Assembly: GCA_964361785.1 (NCBI GenBank)
Contig: CAYIBX010000016.1
Coordinates: 1-24,740, forward strand
DNA length: 24,740 nucleotides
Source: UBA927 sp964361785
GTDB taxonomy: Bacteria; Patescibacteriota; Microgenomatia; UBA10105; UBA927
Reading direction: 5' to 3'
Part shown: piece by piece, positions 1-6,504 of the stretch
How the letters are laid out: each line of letters begins with the position of its first letter
Numbering within the stretch: position 1 is the first letter of the stretch
Made by a program: the position numbers and the translations under genes
Notes under the pieces: generated by a model
The model's database searches: none
The model's input: the letters and a program-made list of their open reading frames with translations, nothing else
Told to the model about the DNA's origin: nothing

Positions 1-2
1 AG

Positions 3-467
3 AAGTTGGGGGATTATGAAGTTGATGATGATAGGGAAGTAACCAGATAGTCTCTTTTAACGTATCATCCCCAAATACCTCTTTGTTTGTCCTGTATTTT
101 TGCGGTGTCGAAAGATGAAGCACGAGAGATAGTTGAGATCGTCAAAGAAACCAGCGGACTAGTGGCACACGCAATGGGTTCTTGGACGATTGGAAAATAT
201 GATGTCCATATTACGCATGAATTAGCGACCAAAAAACATGCGTTACAAGCATTGTTATCTTGTTTAAATGTAAATCATAAGAATGTCATGGTCGTGGGAG
301 ACGGGGGTAATGATTTGCCGCTTTTTGAATTAGCAGGACTCAAGGTTGCTATGGGCAATGCGGCTGAAGAATTGAAAAAAGCGGCGGATTGGATAGCGCC
401 AACGGTAGATGAGGATGGGCTTGCTGTCGCGATAGAAAAATATATCCTCCATGATACAATGAGTTGA
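3..467 (+). pseudogene. HAD-superfamily hydrolase (Cof-like), C-terminal part, interrupted by in-frame TAG
   Basis: The reading frame from about 87 to 467 carries the C-terminal half of a Cof-type HAD phosphatase. It has a conserved Lys region (ATKKHAL), the acidic motif GDGGNDLPLFE that binds Mg2+, then VAMGNA and a final DEDGLAVAIEKYI, all typical of this family. The same frame continues upstream to the window edge (LGDYEVDDDREVTR) but is broken by a TAG at 48-50. The next possible start is TTG at 87, which would leave 126 residues without the nucleophile Asp motif. So either the gene is broken, or the N-terminal part lies outside the window and this is a sequence error or a readthrough case. 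A phosphatase acting on sugar phosphates or similar small molecules is the family expectation; the substrate is unknown. It is followed 2 bases later by the DUF5674 gene, so they are probably co-transcribed. Confidence 0.7.
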
Positions 468-469
468 CC

Positions 470-808
470 ATGATCGTTACCACCACAGCGCCATATACCA
501 GAGAAGAGATTGAAAAACTGAAAGAGCAATTTGGTACATACATAAAAACCGTTATAGACATAAAACAAAAGATTTGTAGTGCTGGGTGCGATCGACATTT
601 CGATTCCGAACAAATTTTACTTCAAAGCGGATCGCATCAGGTAGATGTGTGGGGCGGTGGTATAGATTTAGAAACAAAAATCATAGACTTCAATTCATTT
701 ATTAATATTCGGCTGAGTGATAATAATCATAGCAATGAAATTCAAGATAGTACAATTCGTGATGAATATAAAAAACTCACAGAATATTTTTTTCAAACAG
801 TCCTATGA
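470..808 (+). CDS. DUF5674 family protein
   Basis: A 112-residue protein that I recognise as DUF5674 from its pattern: an N-terminal IVTTTAPYTREEIEKL segment, then VIDIKQKICSAG, HFDSEQILLQSGSHQ, DVWGGGID and a C-terminal FNSFINIRLSDNN. A TTG at 464 could add two residues, but ATG at 470 gives the usual start and lies 2 bases after the upstream stop. The family has no established function; members are soluble, about 100-120 residues long, and scattered in bacteria including candidate phyla. The gene ends in ATGA, overlapping the next start by 4 bases, which argues for translational coupling with the following gene. No signal peptide or membrane segment is seen. Confidence 0.8.
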   Translation: MIVTTTAPYTREEIEKLKEQFGTYIKTVIDIKQKICSAGCDRHFDSEQILLQSGSHQVDVWGGGIDLETKIIDFNSFINIRLSDNNHSNEIQDSTIRDEYKKLTEYFFQTVL

Positions 809-1107
809 ATGATACATATTACTCAATTAGTTCATTGGCTATGGATCTTAAGCGTGTGGCACTTGGATATCACGCTGGTTCATACAAAACAGCGAAACGT
901 TTTTCTCAAGAAGCGCTGAAACGTAAAAGTGAAATAGATACAGAGAATATAAAGCCATATCTTCAAAAATTATTACAGACATTGCCGAAAATTTTAGAGC
1001 AGCAAGATGTTGGTCGAGTGGCAGAGGACGCGCTGATGTATTCGACCCTATTTCAAAATTACGCAGTGACGCACATGGTGTCGAGTAAGACAAAATACCG
1101 TGAATAA
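805..1107 (+). CDS. hypothetical protein coupled to DUF5674
   Basis: A 100-residue protein starting at the ATG of an ATGA overlap with the DUF5674 gene. It is predicted to be mostly helical (SSLAMDLKRVALGYHAG, then FSQEALKRKSEID and a helix-rich C-terminus with EDALMYSTLFQNYAV). I recall similar small proteins in candidate-phylum genomes but know of no function. The tight overlap suggests that it works with, or is at least co-produced with, the DUF5674 protein. No catalytic motif or membrane segment is visible. Confidence 0.75.
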   Translation: MNDTYYSISSLAMDLKRVALGYHAGSYKTAKRFSQEALKRKSEIDTENIKPYLQKLLQTLPKILEQQDVGRVAEDALMYSTLFQNYAVTHMVSSKTKYRE

Positions 1108-1116
1108 CAGGCGATT

Positions 1117-1158
1117 TCTTGCAATATAATGCAACATCTTGCAACATTATGCAACATC
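1117..1158. repeat. short imperfect tandem repeat (TGCAACATC unit)
   Basis: Three close copies of a unit resembling TTGCAAxATnATGCAACATC lie just downstream of the 100-residue gene. The tract is in the roughly 130-base gap before the convergent CAP-domain gene. It may be incidental or part of a transcript 3' end; no stem-loop with a T-run is seen. Confidence 0.4.
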
Positions 1159-1241
1159 TCTTTAAATCATGATAACCAAAAAGTCACATTTTCATTTTGC
1201 TTCGCAATTAGTGAGAATTTTGGATACTCGATTTTCATGCA

Positions 1242-2087
1242 CTACAACAGCGCGTTGTATTCTAAAATCAACGCGACGTCTTTGTTTTCCAGCGGCTTGG
1301 TCTCACGCATGAGGGAAAGCACGGTCTCAAGAATCATTTTTTGTCTGATGAGTTTATTATGATACGCGCCGGTGTAGCGGGGATTTCTTTTTATGCGTGC
1401 AACTAACCACACGAATGGATGAAGGTTTTTTTTGACCGCGATGAGTTCTTTTTCATAGAGCAGGCGATCTTTGTCTTTGTATCCTAAATATTCGTCGCGA
1501 CCGCCAGGGATGGCGAAAAGTTGTACCGCGTAATTGACATAATATTGTTTGTACGGGCCATCGACTATAGCAGCCCCCGTCTCGGTGAGCGTCGGGTCGA
1601 GAAGATTATTTCTGTGTGTCGTACTATTCATAAATCCTGCGACAAAGTTTTGGGCAGATGAGCCGCCCATCCCGATATTTTCTGATGCATACACAAATGC
1701 ATATTCAAGCTTTGGCAGTACCGTCCCAAGTTCTATACCCTCAAATGGATCTTGATGAGAGAAATTTTCATGTTTGCGTATCACCTCCGCCCGCATGGCT
1801 GCAGCTTTCATAAGCGTCGTACTTAACCGCAAAAGCGGCGCGCCGGCTTTTTCCCGGACATTATTTATTTCGTTGATAAAATCGATTGGGTCTATCGCTT
1901 GTGCGCCAAGGACTGATTGGCTTATGTTTGTGAGGGCGAGTGGTCCGCTATAGGAAAGTTCTTTGGTAATCGTTGGTACGGGCAGTGGTAAAAGAGACGT
2001 CGGTCGGGGCGATATCCGAAAGCCAATGACAAAGCCTATGGTCAGAATCCCGCTTATTATTGCGTTTTGTAAAGGATGAATGGTCAC
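1242..2087 (-). CDS. CAP (SCP/PR1-like) domain protein, membrane anchored
   Basis: A 281-residue protein. Residues 9-23 form one N-terminal hydrophobic segment (signal anchor), so the rest is probably outside the membrane. Residues 66-195 are a bacterial CAP domain: KHENFSHQDPF (105-115), the SENIGMG motif (135-141), THRNNLLDP (157-165) and a final YYVNYAVQLFA strand. His111, Glu136 and His158 correspond to the usual CAP cleft residues. Bacterial CAP proteins are secreted and of mostly unknown function. About 85 residues follow the domain, basic and helical, without a known motif. The start is GTG at 2087; the -10 box TATACT ends only 6 bases before it, so the mRNA should be leaderless. Confidence 0.85.
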   Translation of the reverse strand: MTIHPLQNAIISGILTIGFVIGFRISPRPTSLLPLPVPTITKELSYSGPLALTNISQSVLGAQAIDPIDFINEINNVREKAGAPLLRLSTTLMKAAAMRAEVIRKHENFSHQDPFEGIELGTVLPKLEYAFVYASENIGMGGSSAQNFVAGFMNSTTHRNNLLDPTLTETGAAIVDGPYKQYYVNYAVQLFAIPGGRDEYLGYKDKDRLLYEKELIAVKKNLHPFVWLVARIKRNPRYTGAYHNKLIRQKMILETVLSLMRETKPLENKDVALILEYNALL

Positions 2088-2093
2088 AAGAAA

Positions 2094-2099
2094 AGTATA
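2094..2099 (-). promoter_or_regulatory. -10 box of CAP-domain gene
   Basis: TATACT on the minus strand, 6 bases before the GTG start. The transcription start would fall at or next to the GTG. No convincing -35 box is seen. Confidence 0.5.
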
Positions 2100-2168
2100 C
2101 CAGAGAAAAACAGCGTGAAGAGCGAGCGATTTGTGCGTTTGAAAATTGGTCGTATTTCGAGTGTTAGT

Positions 2169-2196
2169 TTGCCTACAAAGTTAGGGGGAGTATAAT
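2169..2196 (+). promoter_or_regulatory. promoter of KilA-N gene
   Basis: A -35-like TTGCCT (2169-2174), a 16-base spacer and a perfect TATAAT (2191-2196). The ATG follows 9 bases later, so the transcript should be leaderless or nearly so. The spacer end and -10 (GGGGGAGTATAATT) closely resemble the promoter of hsdR at 6482-6498. Confidence 0.6.
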
Positions 2197-2205
2197 TTTT
2201 ATAGC

Positions 2206-2934
2206 ATGAAAAAAATTATTACCCAAGGTCTTCAGATAGCCGTCATCAAAGATAATAAAGAAGAATATATTTCTTTGACAGATATGGCTAAATTCAAGGA
2301 TCGTGAAGCGACCGGTATTGTAATAGCAAACTGGTTGTCTACGAAGTACACGATTCAATTCATGGGAACATGGGAACATGTGCACAATCCACGTTTTAAT
2401 GTTATGGAATTCCATAACATTAAAAATGAAGCAGGCTCGAATGGATTTATCCTATCTTCTTCGCGGTGGATTCAAAAAACAAACGCAATTGGTATTCGGT
2501 CTTCTACTGGTAGATATGGAGGAACGTTCGCCCACAGAGACATAGCCTTTGAATTTGCTACATGGTTATCTCCGGAGTTTAAGCTTTATTTGATTAAAGA
2601 ATTTCAAAGGCTAAAGCAAGAAGAAAATAAAAAACTAGAATTAGGTTGGGATATTAAGCGACAGCTAACTAAAATTAACTACCGTATCCACACAGATTCA
2701 ATAAAAGAGAACATCATTCCAAATATTGTTTCTAAAAAATTAATTCAAATCACGTATGCAAATGAAGCGGATGTGCTTAATATTGCTCTGTTTGGAAAAA
2801 CCGCCAAACAATGGAGGGATGAAAATTCAAACAAGGACGGGAATATCCGTGACTATGCCGATGTCACTCAGCTTGTCGTGTTGGCAAATCTGGAGGGAAT
2901 GAATGCTGAATTGATTAGGCAAGAGCTCTCTTAG
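2206..2934 (+). CDS. KilA-N domain protein, ended early by an in-frame TAG
   Basis: A 242-residue protein with an N-terminal KilA-N DNA-binding domain, a fold common in phage and prophage-like proteins. Recognisable parts are ISLTDMAKFKD, the central NGFILSSSRWIQKTNAIGI and the hallmark GRYGGTFAHRDIAFEFATWLSPEF segment, followed by a C-terminal helical part with QWRDEN and LANLEGMNAELI. After the TAG at 2932-2934 the same frame continues for 29 codons to TGA at 3022. The continuation (RLVQLNQIAIGQM, then a Ser-Val-Lys-Lys-Leu end) looks like the normal C-terminus of this family, so the TAG probably shortened the protein by about 30 residues. The DNA-binding domain is intact. Immediately downstream lies a decayed radC, mirroring the RhuM-radC pair further on. 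Confidence 0.85.
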   Translation: MKKIITQGLQIAVIKDNKEEYISLTDMAKFKDREATGIVIANWLSTKYTIQFMGTWEHVHNPRFNVMEFHNIKNEAGSNGFILSSSRWIQKTNAIGIRSSTGRYGGTFAHRDIAFEFATWLSPEFKLYLIKEFQRLKQEENKKLELGWDIKRQLTKINYRIHTDSIKENIIPNIVSKKLIQITYANEADVLNIALFGKTAKQWRDENSNKDGNIRDYADVTQLVVLANLEGMNAELIRQELS

Positions 2935-3020
2935 CCAAAGCGTTTAGTCCAGCTCAATCAGATTGCTATTGGCCAGATGCATTCTTTGATAGGCAGCAGC
3001 AGCGTGAAGAAGTTGCAGGG

Positions 3021-3131
3021 TTGAAGTGGGTTGATCGACCTCGCGAAAAGCTTCTGGATATTCATGTTTTGGATCATGTCATCGTGTTTTCAAAAGAGTA
3101 CGTAAGCTTGAAAGAAAAAGGATTGATCTAA
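3021..3131 (+). pseudogene. radC: radC remnant with internal deletion
   Basis: This short frame reads VDRPREKLL joined directly to LLDIHVLDHVIVF and ends in a SLKEKGLI-like tail. The first part matches residues 10-18 of the intact RadC encoded at 4909-5574 and the second part matches its residues 196-207, so the whole middle including the HNHPSGD catalytic segment is missing. The join lies at AAGCTTCT (3048-3055). In the intact gene the same octamer occurs at 4954-4961 and 5491-5498, 537 bases apart, so a deletion between short direct repeats explains the remnant and keeps the frame. It partly overlaps the readthrough tail of the KilA-N gene. A functional 36-residue protein is unlikely. Confidence 0.85.
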
Positions 3132-3179
3132 TACTATTCACATAGACGAATGACATCATAAAAGATATCATTTAAGCGT

Positions 3180-3467
3180 ATGAAAAACCTTCTGGACTAT
3201 ACATTTGAAGATCATTTGAAAAAACAGCTGAAATCGCCTGCGTTTCGTGTAGCATGGGAAGAATCAGAAGTTGAGTATCTACTTGCAAAACAACTTATAG
3301 AAAAAAGAATGAAAAAGAAAATGTCTCAACGAGAACTAGCAAAAAGAGCCAGAACCACACAAGCCATAATTTCTCGTATAGAAACCATGAATGCAAATCC
3401 GTCACTAAATACCCTTCAGCGAATTGCCACAGTACTTAGCGCCAAGCTTCACATTTCATTTCAATAG
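3180..3467 (+). CDS. XRE-family HTH regulator (HigA-type antitoxin-like)
   Basis: A 95-residue protein. The N-terminal helix region (FEDHLKKQLKSPAFRVAWEE) and the following LLAKQLIEKR are typical of antitoxins in HigBA-like pairs. The helix-turn-helix covers about residues 43-90 with MSQRELAKRA, the recognition segment TTQAIISRIE and NPSLNTLQRIATVL. Such proteins repress their own promoter and often neutralise a RelE-like toxin encoded just upstream, but no toxin gene is present on either side here. It may be an orphan antitoxin or a plain regulator. The ATG at 3180 gives the standard N-terminus. Confidence 0.8.
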   Translation: MKNLLDYTFEDHLKKQLKSPAFRVAWEESEVEYLLAKQLIEKRMKKKMSQRELAKRARTTQAIISRIETMNANPSLNTLQRIATVLSAKLHISFQ

Positions 3468-3508
3468 GATTTTTTCTACTGATGGTGGGTGAAGAGGAGT
3501 TGGTGCGG

Positions 3509-3514
3509 TATAAT
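3509..3514 (+). promoter_or_regulatory. -10 box of the 85-residue gene
   Basis: Perfect TATAAT, 8 bases before the ATG at 3523, implying a leaderless transcript. No clear -35. Confidence 0.5.
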
Positions 3515-3522
3515 ACCGGCAG

Positions 3523-3780
3523 ATGACACGAGACCCTGAATATCAACGATTTTTGGATTACATGAGCGGAAGACTTCCTGATCCATACCCCCAAGATAAA
3601 ATGGTGAAGGCCACAAAAAAGGATAAAGGATGGATCAAACAACGGCAAGTAGCTCGCGGTCACAATCACAAAGGCGGAGGCATAGCGACGCTTGAGGAAT
3701 TACGGCTTATCAAGCGGAAAGATCCCCGGCTGGTTGTTACCAGAGAAGAATTGCTCCGTGCATCCCGCGTCTGGCGCTGA
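3523..3780 (+). CDS. hypothetical protein, 85 residues
   Basis: An unrecognised basic protein. The N-terminus (TRDPEYQRFLDYMSGRLPDP) is followed by a Lys/Arg-rich middle with a His-Gly-rich stretch (GHNHKGGG) and a helical C-terminus (TREELLRASRVWR). The TATAAT box 8 bases upstream and the good coding pattern support it as a real gene. A nucleic-acid-binding role is possible given the charge but is not shown. It stands alone between the XRE regulator and the rhuM gene. Confidence 0.55.
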   Translation: MTRDPEYQRFLDYMSGRLPDPYPQDKMVKATKKDKGWIKQRQVARGHNHKGGGIATLEELRLIKRKDPRLVVTREELLRASRVWR

Positions 3781-3859
3781 TATAGATTTTTCCCCTCCTA
3801 TTTATTTAAAAGTTTTTCTAAAAATTTCAGGATCGATCGTATTTCGAGCGTGTCGAGTG

Positions 3860-3865
3860 TATAAT
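3860..3865 (+). promoter_or_regulatory. -10 box of rhuM-family gene
   Basis: TATAAT 12 bases before the ATG at 3878. The sequence just upstream contains CGTATTTCGAG (3838-3848), which also occurs upstream of the KilA-N gene (2151-2161). Confidence 0.5.
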
Positions 3866-3877
3866 TTATGTAATCCT

Positions 3878-4903
3878 ATGAAAAATCTACAGCCTCAATC
3901 ACAAATAATCATCTATACATCAGAAACCGGCGAGACGAAGATTGATGTGCGATTTGATGGTACTACTGTGTGGCTGACTCAAAAACTTTTATCAAAACTT
4001 TTTGGTGTTACTATTCCTACAATCAATGAGCATATCAAAAATATATATAAAGAAGGTGAATTAAATAAGAGTTCAACTGTTCGGAAATTCCTAATAGTTC
4101 AAAAGGAAGGCGCACGTCACGTAGAAAGAGAGCCTGATTTTTATAATCTTGACATGATTATTTCAGTCGGCTATCGTGTCAAAAGTCGTATCGCTACCGC
4201 ATTTCGTCAATGGGCAACCCTACGGTTGCGCGAATACATCGTCAAGGGGTTTGTGATGGATGATGAACGACTGAAAAATCCCGATCTTCCCTTTGATTAT
4301 TTTGAAGAACTTACTCGTCGTATAGCAGATATCCGTACGTCAGAGAAAAGATTTTATAGAAAAATAACCGATATTTATGCCACCAGCATCGACTATGATC
4401 CACTCGACAAGAAAAGTATTTTGTTTTTCAAAACAGTACAAAATAAAGTTCATTACGCAATTACAGGAAGTACTGCAGCGGAAATTGTAGCCAGCAGAGT
4501 AGATAGTAAAAAACCAAATGTAGGCCTGACAAACTTTAGGGGAAGTAAACCGACAAAAGAAGAGATTGTTATTGCCAAAAATTATTTGAGCGAGCAAGAA
4601 CTTCTCGTTTTAAATAATCTTGTCGAGCAATACCTCGTATTTGCACAAGGGCAGGCCATGCAGAGAGTACCAATGTACATGAAAGACTGGATAGATAAGC
4701 TCCACGCGTTTTTACAGATTAATGATAAGGATATTTTAAAAGACGCCGGTAACGTCTCGCATGAGTTGGCAGTTGAAATAGCCGAAAAGAATTTTGATGC
4801 ATATAAGAAAAGAGAGATAAAAGACATGAGTAAAGACTTTGACTTGGAAGCATCACATGCACTTGAAATAGTAAAGAAAACGAAAAGGAAAAAACAAAAA
4901 TAA
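3878..4903 (+). CDS. RhuM family protein
   Basis: A 341-residue protein of the RhuM ('virulence RhuM') family. Diagnostic segments are the N-terminal VRFDGTTVWLTQKLLSKLFGV, a HIKNIYKEGEL region, the DMIISVGYRVKSRIATAFRQWA core, LREYIVKGFVMDDERLK and a RRIADIRTSEKRFYRKITDIYATSIDYD stretch, and a Lys-rich tail. The family is widespread on genomic islands; the N-terminal half resembles phage DNA-binding modules, but the activity is not established. The frame is open further upstream (to 3692), but ATG 3878 follows a TATAAT box and gives the family's usual N-terminus. radC starts 5 bases after the stop, so the two are one transcriptional unit. Confidence 0.88.
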   Translation: MKNLQPQSQIIIYTSETGETKIDVRFDGTTVWLTQKLLSKLFGVTIPTINEHIKNIYKEGELNKSSTVRKFLIVQKEGARHVEREPDFYNLDMIISVGYRVKSRIATAFRQWATLRLREYIVKGFVMDDERLKNPDLPFDYFEELTRRIADIRTSEKRFYRKITDIYATSIDYDPLDKKSILFFKTVQNKVHYAITGSTAAEIVASRVDSKKPNVGLTNFRGSKPTKEEIVIAKNYLSEQELLVLNNLVEQYLVFAQGQAMQRVPMYMKDWIDKLHAFLQINDKDILKDAGNVSHELAVEIAEKNFDAYKKREIKDMSKDFDLEASHALEIVKKTKRKKQK

Positions 4904-4908
4904 TTTAT

Positions 4909-5574
4909 ATGGTAAAAATTAAAGATCTTCCACGAGTAGATAGACCTCGCGAAAAGCTTCTGAAATATGGACCGGTAAAGCTGTCGACGACAGAGCTACT
5001 CGCGATTTTACTTCGCACTGGCATTAAAGGGGTGAATGTCATTGAACTATCTAATAAAATTCTGACGCTCGTTGGGACAGAAAATATTCAATACATCACC
5101 ATTTCTGATTTACGAAAAATTAAAGGGTTAGGGCCAGTAAAGTGTGCAGAAATTATTGCGTGTATCGAGTTAGGGAAGCGGTTATTGCAGGAAAAGCAAC
5201 CGCTCATCGCGATTTCTCCACAAGCTGTTTTTGATTCACTCAAAGATATCCGTGGACTAAAAAAAGAACATTTCATCGCTATTTATCTGGATACCAAAAA
5301 TCAAGAAATAGCTAGAGAAGTTATTTCCATCGGCACCCTAAACGCCAGCCTCGTACATCCACGGGAGATTTTTGAACCAGCAATCGGTAACCTCGCCGCA
5401 AGCATCATCCTCGTCCATAATCATCCGTCAGGAGACACGAAACCATCAGAAGAGGATATACTTGTTACGAAAAAACTTGTCGATTCTGGCAAGCTTCTAG
5501 ATATTCACGTTTTGGATCACATCATTGTTACAAATGCAGGCTATACAAGCTTTAAGGAACGAGAACTTTTATAA
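4909..5574 (+). CDS. radC: RadC family protein (JAB/MPN domain)
   Basis: A 221-residue protein of full family length. Residues 4-90 hold the N-terminal UPF0758 part (DLPRVDRPREKLL) and a helix-hairpin-helix (IKGLGPVKCAEI, 71-82). Residues about 100-220 are the JAB/MPN domain with the metal-binding signature HNHPSGD (His170, His172, Ser174, Asp176) and a preceding KKEHF Glu (120). The old view as a DNA-repair protein is not supported for the family, which is frequent next to mobile and defence genes. Here it follows rhuM by 5 bases; a decayed copy follows the KilA-N gene. The last codons overlap the promoter of the TIR gene. Confidence 0.92.
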   Translation: MVKIKDLPRVDRPREKLLKYGPVKLSTTELLAILLRTGIKGVNVIELSNKILTLVGTENIQYITISDLRKIKGLGPVKCAEIIACIELGKRLLQEKQPLIAISPQAVFDSLKDIRGLKKEHFIAIYLDTKNQEIAREVISIGTLNASLVHPREIFEPAIGNLAASIILVHNHPSGDTKPSEEDILVTKKLVDSGKLLDIHVLDHIIVTNAGYTSFKERELL

Positions 5575-5589
5575 TACAATATATTGTAT
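5570..5589 (+). promoter_or_regulatory. TIR-gene promoter with 16-bp perfect palindrome (operator candidate)
   Basis: A TATAAT box (5570-5575) overlaps the radC stop codon. It is followed by the perfect 16-bp palindrome ATACAATATATTGTAT (5574-5589), which ends directly before the ATG at 5590. The palindrome covers the expected transcription start, a typical position for a repressor site. A TTG that could serve as an alternative start lies inside it. Confidence 0.6.
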
Positions 5590-6249
5590 ATGGATACGTT
5601 ATGTGCTTTTATCAGTTATTCTTCTGTTGACAAATATCTTGCTGGAAGACTAAAGAATTTATTGCAGTGGTATGGTGGTTATGAAATATTTGTGGCGCAT
5701 GATGACCTAACCGGCGGAACAATTTTTGCTGAAGAAATTACTAAATATATTACCCGCGCAGAGTTTTTTATTCCGCTATTAACCCAATCCTTTAAAGAAT
5801 CTGACTTTACTAATCAAGAAACTGGCATGGCTGTAGTATTAGATAAAGAAATAATCCCTGTTAAATTAGAAGCCATTAATCCATATGGTTTTATTAACAA
5901 ATACCATGCGCTTCAATTGAAGCCTATGAAATCGCAATATCCTCATCATGATGTAGATAATTTAAAAGAAGTTGCTATTGCAATCTGCAAAATTAGTTTA
6001 TCCTATGAGAAAAACGGGTCAATATATACAAAAGCGAAGACCTCAATAGCCCACGCTTTCTGTACCAGCTCGGATTTTTATCATACAATTGCTATTCTTC
6101 AGATTATTGGTCAATGTGATGATTTTACTAAAGAAGAGCTTAAAGAGATTACGGAGGCAATAAAAACAAATAGGTGTGTGTATGACGCCAGAGGAATAAG
6201 TGAGTTTAAGAAATTTTTGACTAAGACCTACAAAATTAAACTTGACTAG
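5590..6249 (+). CDS. TIR-domain protein
   Basis: A 219-residue protein. Residues 4-115 form a bacterial TIR domain: AFISYSSVDKYLAGRL (6-21), YEIFVAHDDLTGG (31-43), a hydrophobic strand with FFIPLLTQSF (59-68), then SDFTNQETGMAV (71-82). Glu77 is at the place of the catalytic Glu of NAD-consuming TIR domains. Residues about 150-219 are a helical tail (DDFTKEELKEITEAI) often seen after such domains. Bacterial TIR proteins cleave or cyclise NAD+ in phage defence, or act as adaptors; no partner (Thoeris ThsA, STING or Argonaute) is next door. ATG 5590 is preferred to TTG 5584 because of the TATAAT box and the SYS strand position. Role in defence is inferred from family and neighbours. Confidence 0.85.
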   Translation: MDTLCAFISYSSVDKYLAGRLKNLLQWYGGYEIFVAHDDLTGGTIFAEEITKYITRAEFFIPLLTQSFKESDFTNQETGMAVVLDKEIIPVKLEAINPYGFINKYHALQLKPMKSQYPHHDVDNLKEVAIAICKISLSYEKNGSIYTKAKTSIAHAFCTSSDFYHTIAILQIIGQCDDFTKEELKEITEAIKTNRCVYDARGISEFKKFLTKTYKIKLD

Positions 6250-6281
6250 TAATGTGTATATGCTAAGCTGTAAGTAATTCT

Positions 6282-6428
6282 ATGAAAGCTAAACAAACAA
6301 AACAATCGGAAAAACAAATATACGATCGATTCATAAAAATGGCGAATAAAGCTGAAGTGCAGGCACGAACGTTTATTGAAAAAAATATCAAGATTAATCC
6401 TCAGGCACGAGTGAAATATTCCCTCTAG
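6282..6428 (+). CDS. small basic protein, 48 residues
   Basis: A short open frame starting at ATG 6282 and ending with TAG at 6426, with a Lys/Gln-rich N-terminus (MKAKQTKQSEKQIYDRF) and a helical middle (MANKAEVQARTFIEKN). It fills most of the gap between the TIR gene and hsdR. I do not recognise it. Composition is plausible for a coding gene, but no ribosome binding site or sharp promoter supports it. Confidence 0.35.
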   Translation: MKAKQTKQSEKQIYDRFIKMANKAEVQARTFIEKNIKINPQARVKYSL

Positions 6429-6481
6429 TTATCTACATAAAGCCTCGGATTACACCCCAAAAGGTTTATCGACCCAGAACG

Positions 6482-6497
6482 TTGGGAGGAGTATAAT
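6482..6497 (+). promoter_or_regulatory. promoter of the type I restriction-modification operon
   Basis: TATAAT (6492-6497) preceded by GGGAGGAG, 7 bases before the hsdR ATG. The segment matches the KilA-N promoter (GTTaGGGgGAGTATAATT against GTTgGGAgGAGTATAATT). The spacing implies a leaderless hsdR transcript. No good -35. Confidence 0.55.
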
Positions 6498-6504
6498 TCA
6501 AGTC

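Noticed and set aside
1129..1362. Plus-strand open frame beginning within the TGCAACATC repeat
   Set aside because: Its second half overlaps the C-terminal coding part of the CAP-domain gene on the other strand, and it shows no protein-like pattern.
48..2934. Reassignment of TAG to an amino acid in this organism
   Set aside because: Two in-frame TAG codons invite the idea, but many genes in the window end properly at TAG (for example TIR at 6247, DUF2130 at 20650, membrane protein at 22037) with no coding continuation.
3692..3877. N-terminal extension of the RhuM protein
   Set aside because: The frame is open, but it overlaps the 85-residue gene and lies upstream of the TATAAT box; the family N-terminus starts at 3878.
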